A stretch of DNA of 64,000 nt from Acetispira formosa (nom. nud.) (GTDB lineage: Bacteria > Desulfobacterota > Desulfarculia > Adiutricales > Adiutricaceae), in NCBI GenBank assembly GCA_023525915.1, contig CP026657.1, positions 3,000,001 to 3,064,000 on the forward strand, written 5' to 3'. Shown in pieces: positions 42,924 through 51,993 of this stretch. The notes below the pieces were generated by a model, which saw nothing but the letters and a program-made list of their open reading frames with translations, searched no databases and had not been told where the DNA came from. Position 1 is the stretch's first letter. Every line of letters begins with the position of its first letter. The position numbers and the translations under genes are program-made.

Positions 42924-44921
42924 ATGCGAACCGCTTTCTCAATATTTGCCGCCCTTCTCATCTTGATGACCCAGACCGCCGGACTGGCGCGGGCCAATGA
43001 CGATATGCTGCCGGACGCCATCATGGACCCCGGCCCGCGTCCGGGGCATATCCTGGTAGTCGACAAGGCCGAACAGATTCTGTATCTTTACAAACACGAA
43101 AACCACACTGTGGCCCTTGAAAAAGTGATGTCCTGCTCCACCGGCGGAGTCAAAGGCGACAAGCTTGTGGAAGGCGACAAAAAGACTCCCAACGGTTATT
43201 ATATTTTCAATCAGAAATTTCTGCCGCGTGAACTGTCCCCCATTTACGGCACTTTGGCCTATCCCACCGACTATCCCAATTTCTGGGATAAAAAGATGTC
43301 GCGCGGGGGTTACGGCATATGGCTGCACGGCATAAACAAGCCGCTGGTCGATTATGACTCCAACGGCTGCATCGAGCTTGAAAACGCTGATGTGGCGCGT
43401 ATGGAAGAGTTGATCCATCTTTTCGACACTCCTCTTTTAACCTATGAGTCTTTAACCTTGAAGCCCGCCGCTGAATTGAAAGCGGAAGCGGAAAAGATCA
43501 AAAGCTTTTTGGAAAAATGGCGTCAGGCCTGGGTGGCCAAGGATCACGCGACTTACCGGTCGATGTATGATCCGGCCTTTGTCAATTCCGATGGACGCAC
43601 ATTTGACGGATGGATGACTAATAAAGAAAATGTGGCTAAAAACTATAAAAATATTCATGTTGAAATAAAAGATCTTAAAATATTCCGGCACCGTGACGTA
43701 GTTGTTGCGGTTTTTGAGCAGGATTACAGAGGCGATGAACGGTTCACCTCCATCGGCCAGAAACGGCTCTACTTGAAAAATGCTGGAAACAGCTATAAAA
43801 TTGCTGGAGAAGAATTCAGGCCGCTACCCAACACCACGACCAATAAATGGCTGACTGCCTCTGAAAAGCGTCTGGCGCTGGAAACTCCGCCGCTGACTGT
43901 GGCGCAGGTCAAGCCCGAAGCCTTGGGCATGGAGGCGGAAGAAATTCGGGCCGCCACCGAAGCCAAAGCCGCCGCGGCTGAAGAAGTGAAGGCCCTGACC
44001 GCTGAAGAAGGGGCCTTGACGGAAGGTGAAGCCAAGGCCCTGGCCAAGGCTGAGGCCGAGTCCCTGGCTAAAGAGGAGGCCCGGGTAAAAGAAGTGGCTG
44101 AAGCCATGACCAAAGCTGCGGCGGAAGCGGAAGCAAGGGCCTTGGCTGAGGCAAAGGCCAAAGAGGAAGCGGAGGCGAAAGCCCTGGCTGAAGCAAAGGC
44201 CAAAGAGGAAGCGGAGGCGAAAGCCCTGGCTGAAGCAAAGGCCAAAGAGGAAGCGGAGGCGAAAGCCTTGGCTGAAGCAAAGGCCAAAGAGGAAGCGGAG
44301 GCGAAAGCCTTGGCTGAAGCAAAGGCCAAAGAGGAAGCGGAGGCGAAAGCCTTGGCTGAGGCAAAGGCCAAAGCAGAAGCCGAAGCAAAAGCCTTGGCTG
44401 AGGCCAAAGCGGAAGCCGAAGCAAAAGCTCTGGCAGAGGCCAAAGCCAAAGCGGAAGCCGAAGCAAAAGCCTTGGCTGAGGCCAAAGCCAAAGCCGAGGC
44501 TGAAGAAAAGGCGCTGGTTGTTTCGCGGAAAATGGCTGTGGACGCGGCCAAGAACTGGATAAACAATCTTGATTCTGATGAATTGATTGTCGCCATTGTT
44601 GAAGATTGGGCCACTGCCTGGCGCAGCCGCGACCTTGAGAAGTATTTCGCTTTTTATCATCCTGATTTTTACTATGAGGACAAAAATATGTTCCTCAGGA
44701 ATTTCAAGAGTTACAAGACGCCTCTGATTGAGAATGCCGCTGTGCTGGAGGTCGGGGTGAGTGATTTTGAAGTTTCTTTCAACGCCGGGACGGCCATGGT
44801 CAGCTTCAGGCAGGATTACCGGTCAGACAACTGGCGGGATGTGGGCCGGAAAACGCTTACTTTGAAGAAGACCCGCGAGGGCTGGAAAATAGTTGCTGAA
44901 ACCTGGAAGGCTCTGCCTTGA
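42924..44921 (+). CDS. Csd6/Pgp2-like YkuD-NTF2 protein with Ala/Glu/Lys repeat
   Basis: A secreted 665-residue peptidoglycan enzyme. After a signal peptide (1-24) comes a YkuD L,D-transpeptidase/carboxypeptidase domain (about 40-180) with catalytic H135 and C149 in WLHG and DSNGCIELEN. An NTF2-like domain follows (about 190-300), the architecture of Csd6/Pgp2, which trims tetrapeptide stems and sets cell curvature. Then comes a long charged segment with about nine copies of a 14-residue unit AEAKAKEEAEAKAL (about 405-530), probably one rigid helix, and a second NTF2-like domain (about 550-665). It is followed two genes later by a Csd4/Pgp1-like enzyme. Confidence 0.85.
   Translation: MRTAFSIFAALLILMTQTAGLARANDDMLPDAIMDPGPRPGHILVVDKAEQILYLYKHENHTVALEKVMSCSTGGVKGDKLVEGDKKTPNGYYIFNQKFLPRELSPIYGTLAYPTDYPNFWDKKMSRGGYGIWLHGINKPLVDYDSNGCIELENADVARMEELIHLFDTPLLTYESLTLKPAAELKAEAEKIKSFLEKWRQAWVAKDHATYRSMYDPAFVNSDGRTFDGWMTNKENVAKNYKNIHVEIKDLKIFRHRDVVVAVFEQDYRGDERFTSIGQKRLYLKNAGNSYKIAGEEFRPLPNTTTNKWLTASEKRLALETPPLTVAQVKPEALGMEAEEIRAATEAKAAAAEEVKALTAEEGALTEGEAKALAKAEAESLAKEEARVKEVAEAMTKAAAEAEARALAEAKAKEEAEAKALAEAKAKEEAEAKALAEAKAKEEAEAKALAEAKAKEEAEAKALAEAKAKEEAEAKALAEAKAKAEAEAKALAEAKAEAEAKALAEAKAKAEAEAKALAEAKAKAEAEEKALVVSRKMAVDAAKNWINNLDSDELIVAIVEDWATAWRSRDLEKYFAFYHPDFYYEDKNMFLRNFKSYKTPLIENAAVLEVGVSDFEVSFNAGTAMVSFRQDYRSDNWRDVGRKTLTLKKTREGWKIVAETWKALP
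44140..44515 (+). repeat. Coding 42-bp minisatellite
   Basis: Tandem 42-bp units containing GAGGCGAAAGCCTTGGCTGA encode the 14-residue helix repeat of the YkuD-NTF2 gene. Central units are almost identical in DNA, outer ones drift, and one unit is 6 bp shorter. All changes keep the frame. Confidence 0.9.
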
Positions 44922-45018
44922 TGGTGACGCATTAAGTATATTGGCGGTCACGGTGGCGCAGTGAACACTTTTTTATGTAATAAAGCCGGATGGCATTGTT
45001 TGAAAAATCTGAGGCGTT

Positions 45019-45942
45019 ATGGCCATTAAAAGTCGAAAAAAAGCCTCCAAAGGCCGATTTAACGTTCTACTGATGCGCTCGCAGGGCGAGGTGATGAACC
45101 TTGCCGTTTCCCCGGTGCTGTTGGTAATCGCATTTCTTTTCGCCCTCGTATTCGTCATTGCGTCAGTAAACATCATTAACCGCTATTTCTCCCTCTTTAT
45201 GGATTACCGTGACCTGTCGGCCGCCTATGAAGAAACAGCCGAAGAACTGAGCCGCCTGCAAAGCCTTTATACATATCAGGCCTCTGTGGCCGATGACTAT
45301 ACCAATCTTATGCGGGCCATGAACATGGCCGATCCCCAGAATGGCCCTGAAGAAGCTGAGCCCGCCGCGGCTACTGATGTTTCAACCGCTCCATCCGAGC
45401 CACCGGCAGCTGACGGCCATCAGGGGACCGCGACGCAAACGCCCGCCGATGACGGCGGCGCGGCCGGTCAGGAATCAGGTGCGGCTGTGCCTCCCGGAAC
45501 CGGTGAGCCCCAGACCCCGGCAGTTCCGGCCGAGTCTAAAGCTCCGGTAACTTTAGAGGAATGGTCTGACCTTCTGCCGACTATCGCCGACCCGCCGGAG
45601 CAGGTTCTTGATGTGGAACGCCTCCAGGTCTCCGGGGGGCGATTCAGTTTCTCTCTGGTCAATGACGACAGTGCCGGGCGGGCCGCCCAGGGGAACCTTC
45701 TGATGGCTTTCGCTGTTGAGGGCTCCGACGGCCAGGCCTCTGTGGTCGCTTTCCCGGATTTCAATCTCGCTTCATCGGAGCCGGATTTCGAGGTCGGACC
45801 GGGCTACAATATTCGGTCCGGCAAAACCGTCAACGGCCGCATAAGCCTGCCCGCCGGGGCCAAAGTGACGGCCATGATGGTGGCGGCCAAATCCAGGGCC
45901 GGTAATGTCGTACTGAAGAAGCTGTTAACCACCGAGGAATGA
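45019..45942 (+). CDS. Unknown bitopic protein within the cell-shape cassette
   Basis: A 307-residue protein with a basic N-terminus, one membrane helix (about 32-52, VLLVIAFLFALVFVIASV), a coiled-coil of about 30 residues, a Pro/Ala/Glu-rich linker (about 110-180) and a C-terminal strand-rich domain ending RAGNVVLKKLLTTEE. The topology suggests an inner-membrane anchor with a periplasmic domain. I do not recognise the family. It lies between Csd6-like and Csd4-like genes on the same strand, so a role in organising these wall enzymes is a reasonable hypothesis. Confidence 0.65.
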   Translation: MAIKSRKKASKGRFNVLLMRSQGEVMNLAVSPVLLVIAFLFALVFVIASVNIINRYFSLFMDYRDLSAAYEETAEELSRLQSLYTYQASVADDYTNLMRAMNMADPQNGPEEAEPAAATDVSTAPSEPPAADGHQGTATQTPADDGGAAGQESGAAVPPGTGEPQTPAVPAESKAPVTLEEWSDLLPTIADPPEQVLDVERLQVSGGRFSFSLVNDDSAGRAAQGNLLMAFAVEGSDGQASVVAFPDFNLASSEPDFEVGPGYNIRSGKTVNGRISLPAGAKVTAMMVAAKSRAGNVVLKKLLTTEE

Positions 45943-45989
45943 CCAGCGTCAGTGGTTCTAAAAGCAGGTATTCCGATTTCATTTGAGGC

Positions 45990-46098
45990 CTTCAGCCGGG
46001 CAAAATCGCTGTCTTTGCCCGGCGGGAGCAGTTTCAGCCTCAAAACCAGTCGCTGACGCTCCGTCTCTCCCGCGGGGCGAACAGCTATTTTTCTAAAA
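45990..46098 (+). repeat. Diverged family-A element
   Basis: It contains the hairpin GCCGGGCAAAA...TTTGCCCGGC (45995-46023) and the core CCAGTCGCTGACGCTCC. It ends just before the RBS of the M99 gene. Confidence 0.7.
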
Positions 46099-46113
46099 AG
46101 AAACGGGCGGTCA

Positions 46114-48090
46114 ATGACGATGCTATCTGCCTTAAAAAACACCGGATTTATTTTTCTGGCCCTTGTGGCCTTTTTCCTTATGGGCTGCCCGGCCAAAGCC
46201 GACACTTCGGCCAGGCCTGAAGGAACGCATGACCGCCAACATTTGGTCTTCTGGCACAATACTCCCCAGGAAATGGAAGTTTATAAGATTTACGGCCGCC
46301 GGGAAGGGCCGACCATCATGATCATAGGCGGTATTCAGGGAGATGAGCCGGGCGGCTTTCTCTCGGCCGATCTGTATGCCGACCTGGCTCTCAAACGGGG
46401 CAATCTGATTGTGGTGCCCCGGGCCAATTTCAATTCCATAATTCAACATAATCGCGGGCCGGAAGGCGATATGAACCGCAAGTTTGAAGGCGACCTGAGC
46501 CAGGACCCGGACCGACCCATAGTTGAGTGCCTCAAGGAACTGATGGCTGAAAGTGATCTTGTTCTGAATCTGCATGACGGTTCCGGCTATTACCGCCCCA
46601 CCTGGGAAAATGACATGGCTAATCCGAATCGTTACGGTCAGTGCATTATCTCTGATGCCGAGGTCTACACCCACCCGGAAACCGGCCGGGTCCTGCCCCT
46701 TGGCGATTACGCCAGGGCCGTGGTGGAACGGGTCAATGAAGACATTTCCGACAGCTTGCAAAAATTTCACTTCTTCAACACCAACACGGCGGCTACTGAC
46801 TCCAAGCACAAAGAGCAGCGCAAAAGCGTCACTTATTACGCCATGACTAAATTGGGCATTCCGGCCTTCGGCGTTGAGACTTCCAAGCAACTGCCCAGCC
46901 TGGAGCTTAAGGTTCATCAGCACAATCTGGCTGTCAACGCCTTTATGGAACTTTTCGGTGTGGAAGTGGAGCAGCCCCGCATAAATCTCGCCCCCCCGGT
47001 TCTGGGTTATGTGGTCATTTCCGTCAATGGCGAACTGCCCATTGCCGTGGCCAACGGCCAGACCCTGGAAGTCAAAAAAGGCGACACCATTGAGGTCGTT
47101 CACGTCGGGGCCAATTATGACCGAGGCCTGTCTGTGGATGTTCAGGGGGTGGGCGGTTTTAATGATATCCGCCAGCCTCTCAAGATTGAGGTACCCACGA
47201 CCATTGTCGTTCAGAAGGATCATATCAAGTTTGGGCGTATGAATATCGGCCTTTTGCCTGAAAACTACGCGGGTGTTTTCCCGCGTCTGCTGGGCGAAGG
47301 CAAGGTGATCGCTCCACGGGCCGGAACCCCGGTTATGGTGGCGGCGGCTCAAAAGCCGGAGGATGGTGGTCAGGAACCGGCCGTGGACACCGGCGAAGCC
47401 GGCCGGGTTGAACCGGCGGCAGGGGCAGGGGACAAAGGCAATGGACCCGCCGCAACCGTCGAGACGCCGCCGGCCGGGAAGGGCAAGGGCGGTGTGCTGG
47501 CTTTTCTGCTGGAGGTTGACGGACGGCCGGTGGATTTGGCCGTTGACGAGCAATTGGTGGTGTCGGCCGGGGCCAAGGTGAAAATGGTCGATATCAGGAG
47601 TGACGGAACGCTGCCCAAAGACACGGTGATGAACCTGCGCGGCTTCGTTCCTCCCGACAAGACGGGATATAATAACGGCGAAGACCGGGGAGCCACGGCC
47701 GACACGGCCAGGGACATGATGCCGGCTTTTTCCCGTGGCGGCAAGGGGCTGGTCTATGATATAAACGCCGAGCGGGGCAAAACGGTTCTGGCCTCCGCTT
47801 CGATTAAAATTCTGGTGCCCAAGCTGGAATCTGTAACCATCAGCTTCGGCGGAAAGACCCACACTCTGAAACTGGGCGGGCGCATCGGCATTCCGGTGGG
47901 TACGCCGGTCACGGTGCAGAAGGTGGTCCTGGCCGAAGGAATGCCCTTCAGCAAACCGCGCTTCACCCTGGGCGGACGGAATTTTTCGGCCAAGCTGCCC
48001 CAGACTCTGACCATGCCCTCCTTTGCCGCGAATCTGGCGGTATTTGAAGACGGGGAGCTGGCTGGAAAAGTTCTATGGTTCCCTAAATAA
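46114..48090 (+). CDS. Csd4/Pgp1-like M99 carboxypeptidase
   Basis: A 658-residue secreted metallo-carboxypeptidase. A hydrophobic signal (1-30) ends MGCPAKAD. The zinc site is unusual: GGIQGDEPGG places Gln75 and Glu78 where M14 enzymes have His and Glu, with His154 in LNLHDGSGYY and the catalytic Glu255 in FGVETSKQ. A Gln ligand in this position is the known mark of Csd4 (family M99), which removes diaminopimelate from tripeptide stems. Two or three Ig-like C-terminal domains follow, split by an Ala/Gly/Pro linker (about 415-455). Acts downstream of the YkuD enzyme on the same peptide stem. Confidence 0.87.
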   Translation: MTMLSALKNTGFIFLALVAFFLMGCPAKADTSARPEGTHDRQHLVFWHNTPQEMEVYKIYGRREGPTIMIIGGIQGDEPGGFLSADLYADLALKRGNLIVVPRANFNSIIQHNRGPEGDMNRKFEGDLSQDPDRPIVECLKELMAESDLVLNLHDGSGYYRPTWENDMANPNRYGQCIISDAEVYTHPETGRVLPLGDYARAVVERVNEDISDSLQKFHFFNTNTAATDSKHKEQRKSVTYYAMTKLGIPAFGVETSKQLPSLELKVHQHNLAVNAFMELFGVEVEQPRINLAPPVLGYVVISVNGELPIAVANGQTLEVKKGDTIEVVHVGANYDRGLSVDVQGVGGFNDIRQPLKIEVPTTIVVQKDHIKFGRMNIGLLPENYAGVFPRLLGEGKVIAPRAGTPVMVAAAQKPEDGGQEPAVDTGEAGRVEPAAGAGDKGNGPAATVETPPAGKGKGGVLAFLLEVDGRPVDLAVDEQLVVSAGAKVKMVDIRSDGTLPKDTVMNLRGFVPPDKTGYNNGEDRGATADTARDMMPAFSRGGKGLVYDINAERGKTVLASASIKILVPKLESVTISFGGKTHTLKLGGRIGIPVGTPVTVQKVVLAEGMPFSKPRFTLGGRNFSAKLPQTLTMPSFAANLAVFEDGELAGKVLWFPK

Positions 48091-48124
48091 ATCCGGACGG
48101 GGCTGTCCTTGAATATTGCCCCAA

Positions 48125-48158
48125 TCCGCCGGAGCCTGAATATCCTGGTTCCGGCGGA
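48125..48158 (+). terminator. Hairpin after the M99 gene
   Basis: TCCGCCGGAGCC pairs with GGTTCCGGCGGA (one G-T pair) around about 10 bases. The T run is weak, so termination is only probable. Confidence 0.4.
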
Positions 48159-48167
48159 CTTATGTTA

Positions 48168-48310
48168 AGAACTGGTTCGTAAATAGTGATTTTGCCCCCT
48201 GGCGTCGTTGCTCCTGGTTTTTTAATGCTCGAAATATTAGTATATTACTCCGCTTAAAAAACACTTGCGCCTAGCCGGGGAACAAAATCCCTTATTTACG
48301 AGCAAGTTCT
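48168..48310. repeat. Family-F terminal-inverted-repeat element, 143 bp
   Basis: The left end AGAACTGGTTCGTAAATAG and right end CTTATTTACGAGCAAGTTCT are imperfect inverted repeats about 30 bp long, extending through GATTTTGCCCC. The centre is A+T-rich. Seen once in this window. Confidence 0.7.
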
Positions 48311-48339
48311 AAATCTGTCCTTTTCAGGTGATTCAGATC

Positions 48340-49674
48340 ATGAATAATACAAAACCAAAAGCAGCCGTCCTGACCCTGGGCTGCAAGGTAAATCAATTCG
48401 AATCCTCATCACTGTCCGAGAGCCTGACCTCGGCCGGTTATGACGTGGTGGACCAGCCCGTGGGTGTGGAACTGGTGGTGATCAATACCTGTACGGTCAC
48501 CCAGAAAGCCGATCAGGAAGCCCTGGCCCTTATCCGCAGGCTCAAACGCCACAATCCCGCCGCGCACATTGTGGCCACCGGCTGCCTGGCCCAGTCCAAC
48601 CCGGAACTGCTGGCGGAGACCGGGCTGGTTTCGATGGTCTTGGGGCAGGATGAAAAGGCCCGTCTCTTGAGCCACCTGGGCGATCTGAACACCTGTGGCG
48701 GCGAGATCGTGCGGGTGGCCGCCCCTTCGGGGCTGGCCGGTGATTTCGGCGCTCCGGCCCCGGAGCGCACCAGAGCCTTTTACAAGATACAGGACGGCTG
48801 TTCGGCCTATTGCGCCTATTGCGCCGTCCCGATGTCACGCGGGCCGTCCCGGAGTCTCGATCTGGATCGGGTGCTGGAAGGACTCAGAACCTATCTCGAA
48901 CGCGGCCTGAGTGAAGTGGTGCTGTGCGGCATACATCTGGGCCATTGGGGGCGTGATCTGGCCGCGCCCCTGTCTCTGGCCTCCCTTCTGCACACCATCG
49001 GTGGGGAAATAAGCCCGGATGAGGAAACTTTTCGTCTGCGCCTCAGCTCCGTAGAGCCTCTGGAAGTGGACGAGGAGATTATCGAGGCTTATGAAATGTA
49101 TCCCTGGCTGGCCCCGCATTTCCATTTGCCGCTTCAGAGCGGCAGCGATCATGTTTTGGAGCTGATGGGACGCCCCTACCGGGCCGGGCAGTTTCAAACC
49201 CTGGTCGGCAGGCTGAAGGATAAATGGCCGTGGGCGGGAATCGGGGTGGATGTAATGGCCGGGTTCCCCGGTGAGACGGATGAGGATTTCCAGGCCACTT
49301 ACGATTTGTTGAAAGACCTGCCCATAACTTATTTCCATGTCTTTCCGTATTCCCGGCGGCCCGGCACCAGGGCGGCGGACAGCCCCGAGCAGGTGGCCGA
49401 GCACGTCAAACGGGCCAGGGTTATGGAGCTGAAAGCCCTCAATCAGGCCCGGCGGCATGAGTTCGCCCGGCTGAACAGCGGCCGCCGCGAGACCGGGCTG
49501 GTGGAGAACACGCCGCACCGGGCCAGCGGGCGCTTGAAAGTGCTCACCGGCAATTATCTCTCGGCCCTCCTGCCGGAAGGTTTTAACGCTTCGGCGGGCA
49601 GCCTGATTCCGGTAAAGCTGTCAGAGAGCCGCAATGAATGGTCGCTTTTGGAGGCTGAACCGGTGTTCAGCTAA
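48340..49674 (+). CDS. mtaB: tRNA t6A37 methylthiotransferase
   Basis: A 444-residue radical SAM methylthiotransferase that converts t6A37 to ms2t6A37 in ANN-decoding tRNAs. The UPF0004 domain opens with LTLGCKVNQFESSSL and holds cysteines for the second cluster (NTCTVTQKAD, ATGCLAQ). The radical SAM core has CSAYCAYCAVPMSRG, and LPLQSGSDHVLELM and MAGFPGETDEDFQ follow. The KVNQ signature and overall form favour MtaB over MiaB or RimO. Neither possible start (GTG 48328, ATG 48340) has a strong RBS; the ATG is kept. Confidence 0.9.
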   Translation: MNNTKPKAAVLTLGCKVNQFESSSLSESLTSAGYDVVDQPVGVELVVINTCTVTQKADQEALALIRRLKRHNPAAHIVATGCLAQSNPELLAETGLVSMVLGQDEKARLLSHLGDLNTCGGEIVRVAAPSGLAGDFGAPAPERTRAFYKIQDGCSAYCAYCAVPMSRGPSRSLDLDRVLEGLRTYLERGLSEVVLCGIHLGHWGRDLAAPLSLASLLHTIGGEISPDEETFRLRLSSVEPLEVDEEIIEAYEMYPWLAPHFHLPLQSGSDHVLELMGRPYRAGQFQTLVGRLKDKWPWAGIGVDVMAGFPGETDEDFQATYDLLKDLPITYFHVFPYSRRPGTRAADSPEQVAEHVKRARVMELKALNQARRHEFARLNSGRRETGLVENTPHRASGRLKVLTGNYLSALLPEGFNASAGSLIPVKLSESRNEWSLLEAEPVFS

Positions 49675-49887
49675 AAGCCCTCTCTCACAGCAAGGGAGAG
49701 AACAGACGGCAGAGGGGCATCATGCCTCTGTATGGCAGTGGCAGGCCCCTGAACCAGGTCTCGTCGGCTTTCTGGCAGTTTTTCATGTCAGTGTGGAACT
49801 TCCAGGCTGAAATTCCCGCGTGACGGCTTCGCGGCATTCGACTCTTTCCTTGTAATTTCCAGCGCAAAGGTAAAACCCGGAGGGCGT
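49675..49887. other. Non-coding region downstream of mtaB
   Basis: About 210 bp between the mtaB stop and a family-A composite repeat. No gene or clear terminator is visible. Confidence 0.35.
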
Positions 49888-50138
49888 GGCGGTGAGATAT
49901 CTCCATAGTGGAGCGATTTTAAATATGGCTTTTTCCCTTAAACAGGCAGCCCGTCAGCTATGCAAAAAGCGTGGTTTTTGCTTCGCGAGCGGCTTTTATA
50001 GCCTCAAAACCAGTCGCTGGCGCTCCGTCTCCCCTCTCGGGTCGACCTGCTATTTTTAAAATGTAGACCTTTTCCCTTTAACTGACGGCCCCTCCGCTAC
50101 GCAAAAATCGTGGTCCCCTCTGGAGAAATCTCACCGCC
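49888..50138 (+). repeat. Family-A composite element, inverted copy of 9281-9530
   Basis: Both ends carry GGCGGTGAGATATCTCC-type inverted repeats, extended here by GGGCGT/ACGCCC. The interior has CCAGTCGCTGGCGCTCC. With the adjacent family-D hairpin it repeats, in reverse order and orientation, the block at 9063-9530. Confidence 0.8.
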
Positions 50139-50209
50139 ACGCCCTCCTGGACATGATCGGTTCATGATGGAAGACCGCAACGGGTTTTTTCTCAAACAGC
50201 CAAAGATGA

Positions 50210-50362
50210 CCAGGCCGGGCGGACGGAAAATTTTCTGTAAGTCGTTCGTAATTTTGCTCCCCGGACGAGCACGGACTCACAAACCTCCAGTGGAGCCACC
50301 CGGCCGGGAATCAGAGAAAATTACGAACGACGTCAGAAATTTTTCCGTCCGCCCGGCCTGGT
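50210..50362. repeat. Family-D long hairpin
   Basis: Arms run from GGCCGGGCGGACGGAAAATT inward to TCGTTCGTAATTTTG, with the complementary arm ending CCGTCCGCCCGGCC. Compared with 9063-9210, several stem pairs are changed on both strands (GGGCGAAAAA there, GGACGGAAAA here). Confidence 0.8.
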
Positions 50363-50445
50363 TTTAACTTTGCGGTGGGCGGGCTTTATAGAAAATGCAT
50401 AGTAAGAGGCTGTCTGGGAATTGAGTCGGTTTTTCACTTGCGCAC

Positions 50446-50627
50446 CAGCAATTCTAATTATGACTTTTTTCCTTGAACTTACGGCTCGTAGCTACACAAA
50501 AAGCGTGGTTTTTGTTTCGCGAGCGGCTATTTTTCCGTTAAAACCAGTCGCTGGCGCTCCGTCACCCCTTGCGGGGCGACCTGCTATTTTTAAAATTGTC
50601 ATCCACTTTGAGAATTTTAGAATTGCC
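50446..50627 (+). repeat. Family-A element
   Basis: It starts with CAGCAATTCTAATTATG and contains GTAGCTACACAAAAAGCG and CCAGTCGCTGGCGCTCC. The right third is diverged (GGGGCGACCTGCTATTTTT), as in the 41745-41915 copy, defining a subtype. Confidence 0.85.
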
Positions 50628-50629
50628 AC

Positions 50630-50660
50630 TTGCGCACCACACCGCTGATTATGTTATAAT
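50630..50660 (+). promoter_or_regulatory. Candidate sigma-70 promoter
   Basis: A perfect TATAAT at 50655-50660 lies 19 bp after TTGCGC, directly beyond a family-A element. It would drive the nif3-like gene through the family-B half element. Confidence 0.35.
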
Positions 50661-50754
50661 TATGGGCCATAGGTGTGATACCGTTCTTTGTGGTTTCCGG
50701 CGGCCTTTGGGCCAGAGCACTGCTCACCGCATGAGAACCGGGCTTCCCACTGGC

Positions 50755-50856
50755 ATGGGGGCCACGCTCTTAATACGATGATGGCCGCCAGAATTAACTA
50801 TTACGGGAAACCGCTGCCTAGACGAAGGGTCCGGGCCCTGCCCGGTGCCCGGTGAG
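50755..50856. repeat. Family-B half element
   Basis: It has GCTCTTAATACGATGATGGC, then AATTAACTATTACGGG and CTAGACGAAGG, the right half of the family-B palindrome. It ends about 8 bp before the nif3-like start, so its tip merges into the RBS region. Confidence 0.75.
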
Positions 50857-50864
50857 GAGGAGAA

Positions 50865-51968
50865 ATGAGGGTGAGGGATTTTATTCAAATCATCCACCAG
50901 TTGGCCCCGCCAGATCTGGCCATGGAGTGGGATAATTCAGGCCTTCAGGTCGGCTCACTGACCAGTGAAGTAAAAAAAATAGGCCTGGCCCTGGACGCAA
51001 CCAGCCAAACCGTCTCCGAAGCCCTTGATTCGGGCTGCAACCTCCTACTGACCCACCACCCGCTCATATTCAAACCCCTTAAAAATATCTCCACCAACAC
51101 CATGAACGGCGAGATAATCCGCCGGGCTCTAGCCGGGGGGCTGTCCATTTTCGCGGCACATACCAATTGGGATTCCGTCAGTCAGGGAGTGGCCGGGGCT
51201 CTGGCCGACCTTTTGGAGCTGGAGGACCGGCGGCCACTGGAGCCGGCGGCCCGCGATTTTTTTAAATTAGTGATCTACGTCCCGGCCGGCTATGAGGCTG
51301 AGGTGAAAAAAGCGGTGTTTGAAGCCGGAGCGGGCACAATCGGCGATTATGACCGCTGTTGGTTCAGTGCCTCTGGCGAGGGCGGCTTCCGCGTGCCTCC
51401 AGACGGCGCCCCATTTATCGGCCAGCCGGGCCAGGAGGCCCGGACCAGGGAGAGCCGCCTGGAGGTGATCGTGCCCAAAGGGCTGGCTGACCGGGCCGTG
51501 CTGGCCGTTTTGAAGAGCCACCCTTACAGCGAACCGGCCTTTGAGCTTTACCCCGTGAAAACCTATGCCCGTGATCACGGGGCGGGCCTGATCGGCTCGT
51601 GGCCTTCCGGGCGGGATATTCTGGCCGAGTGCCGGGCCAGGCTGGGCCTTGGCGGCTTTAAATGGGCCGGGCCGGAGCCGGGCCGGGTGAAAACCGTGGC
51701 CTTGCTCCCCGGTTCCGGCGGTTCCTATATGAACCTGGCCAAAAGCCAGGGCGCGGAGGTCCTGATCACCGGGGATGTGGGCTACCATCAGGCCCTGGAA
51801 GCGGAGCATCTGGGCATAACCATTCTGGATTTGGGGCATTACGAGACAGAATGGCCTGGCGTCGTGCGGCTGAAGAATCTTTTGGCCGAAGAATTTGAAA
51901 AACGGAACCTGGCTGTGGAGTGCCGTCTTTTGACCCAAGAGCGCCCCTGGCATTATGACTGCAACTGA
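50865..51968 (+). CDS. Nif3-like dinuclear metal-centre protein
   Basis: A 367-residue member of the Nif3/YqfO family, with metal-binding motifs MEWDNSGLQVG, LLTHHPLIFKPL, FAAHTNWDSV and, near the C-terminus, GDVGYHQALEAEHLGI and LGHYETEW. A CutA-like insert of about 110 residues (KLVIYVPAGYEAEV onward) makes it the long form. These proteins form hexamers with a dinuclear metal centre; the physiological role is not settled. A strong AGGAGGAG precedes the ATG. The COG1579 gene follows 25 bp later. Confidence 0.88.
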   Translation: MRVRDFIQIIHQLAPPDLAMEWDNSGLQVGSLTSEVKKIGLALDATSQTVSEALDSGCNLLLTHHPLIFKPLKNISTNTMNGEIIRRALAGGLSIFAAHTNWDSVSQGVAGALADLLELEDRRPLEPAARDFFKLVIYVPAGYEAEVKKAVFEAGAGTIGDYDRCWFSASGEGGFRVPPDGAPFIGQPGQEARTRESRLEVIVPKGLADRAVLAVLKSHPYSEPAFELYPVKTYARDHGAGLIGSWPSGRDILAECRARLGLGGFKWAGPEPGRVKTVALLPGSGGSYMNLAKSQGAEVLITGDVGYHQALEAEHLGITILDLGHYETEWPGVVRLKNLLAEEFEKRNLAVECRLLTQERPWHYDCN

Positions 51969-51993
51969 ATTGGCGGAGGGCACGGGAGAAGCG

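Noticed and set aside
43793-44660. Long Ala/Ser-rich and Phe/Gly-rich frames opposite the YkuD gene
   Set aside because: They derive from the complementary strand of the 42-bp minisatellite and have no start context.
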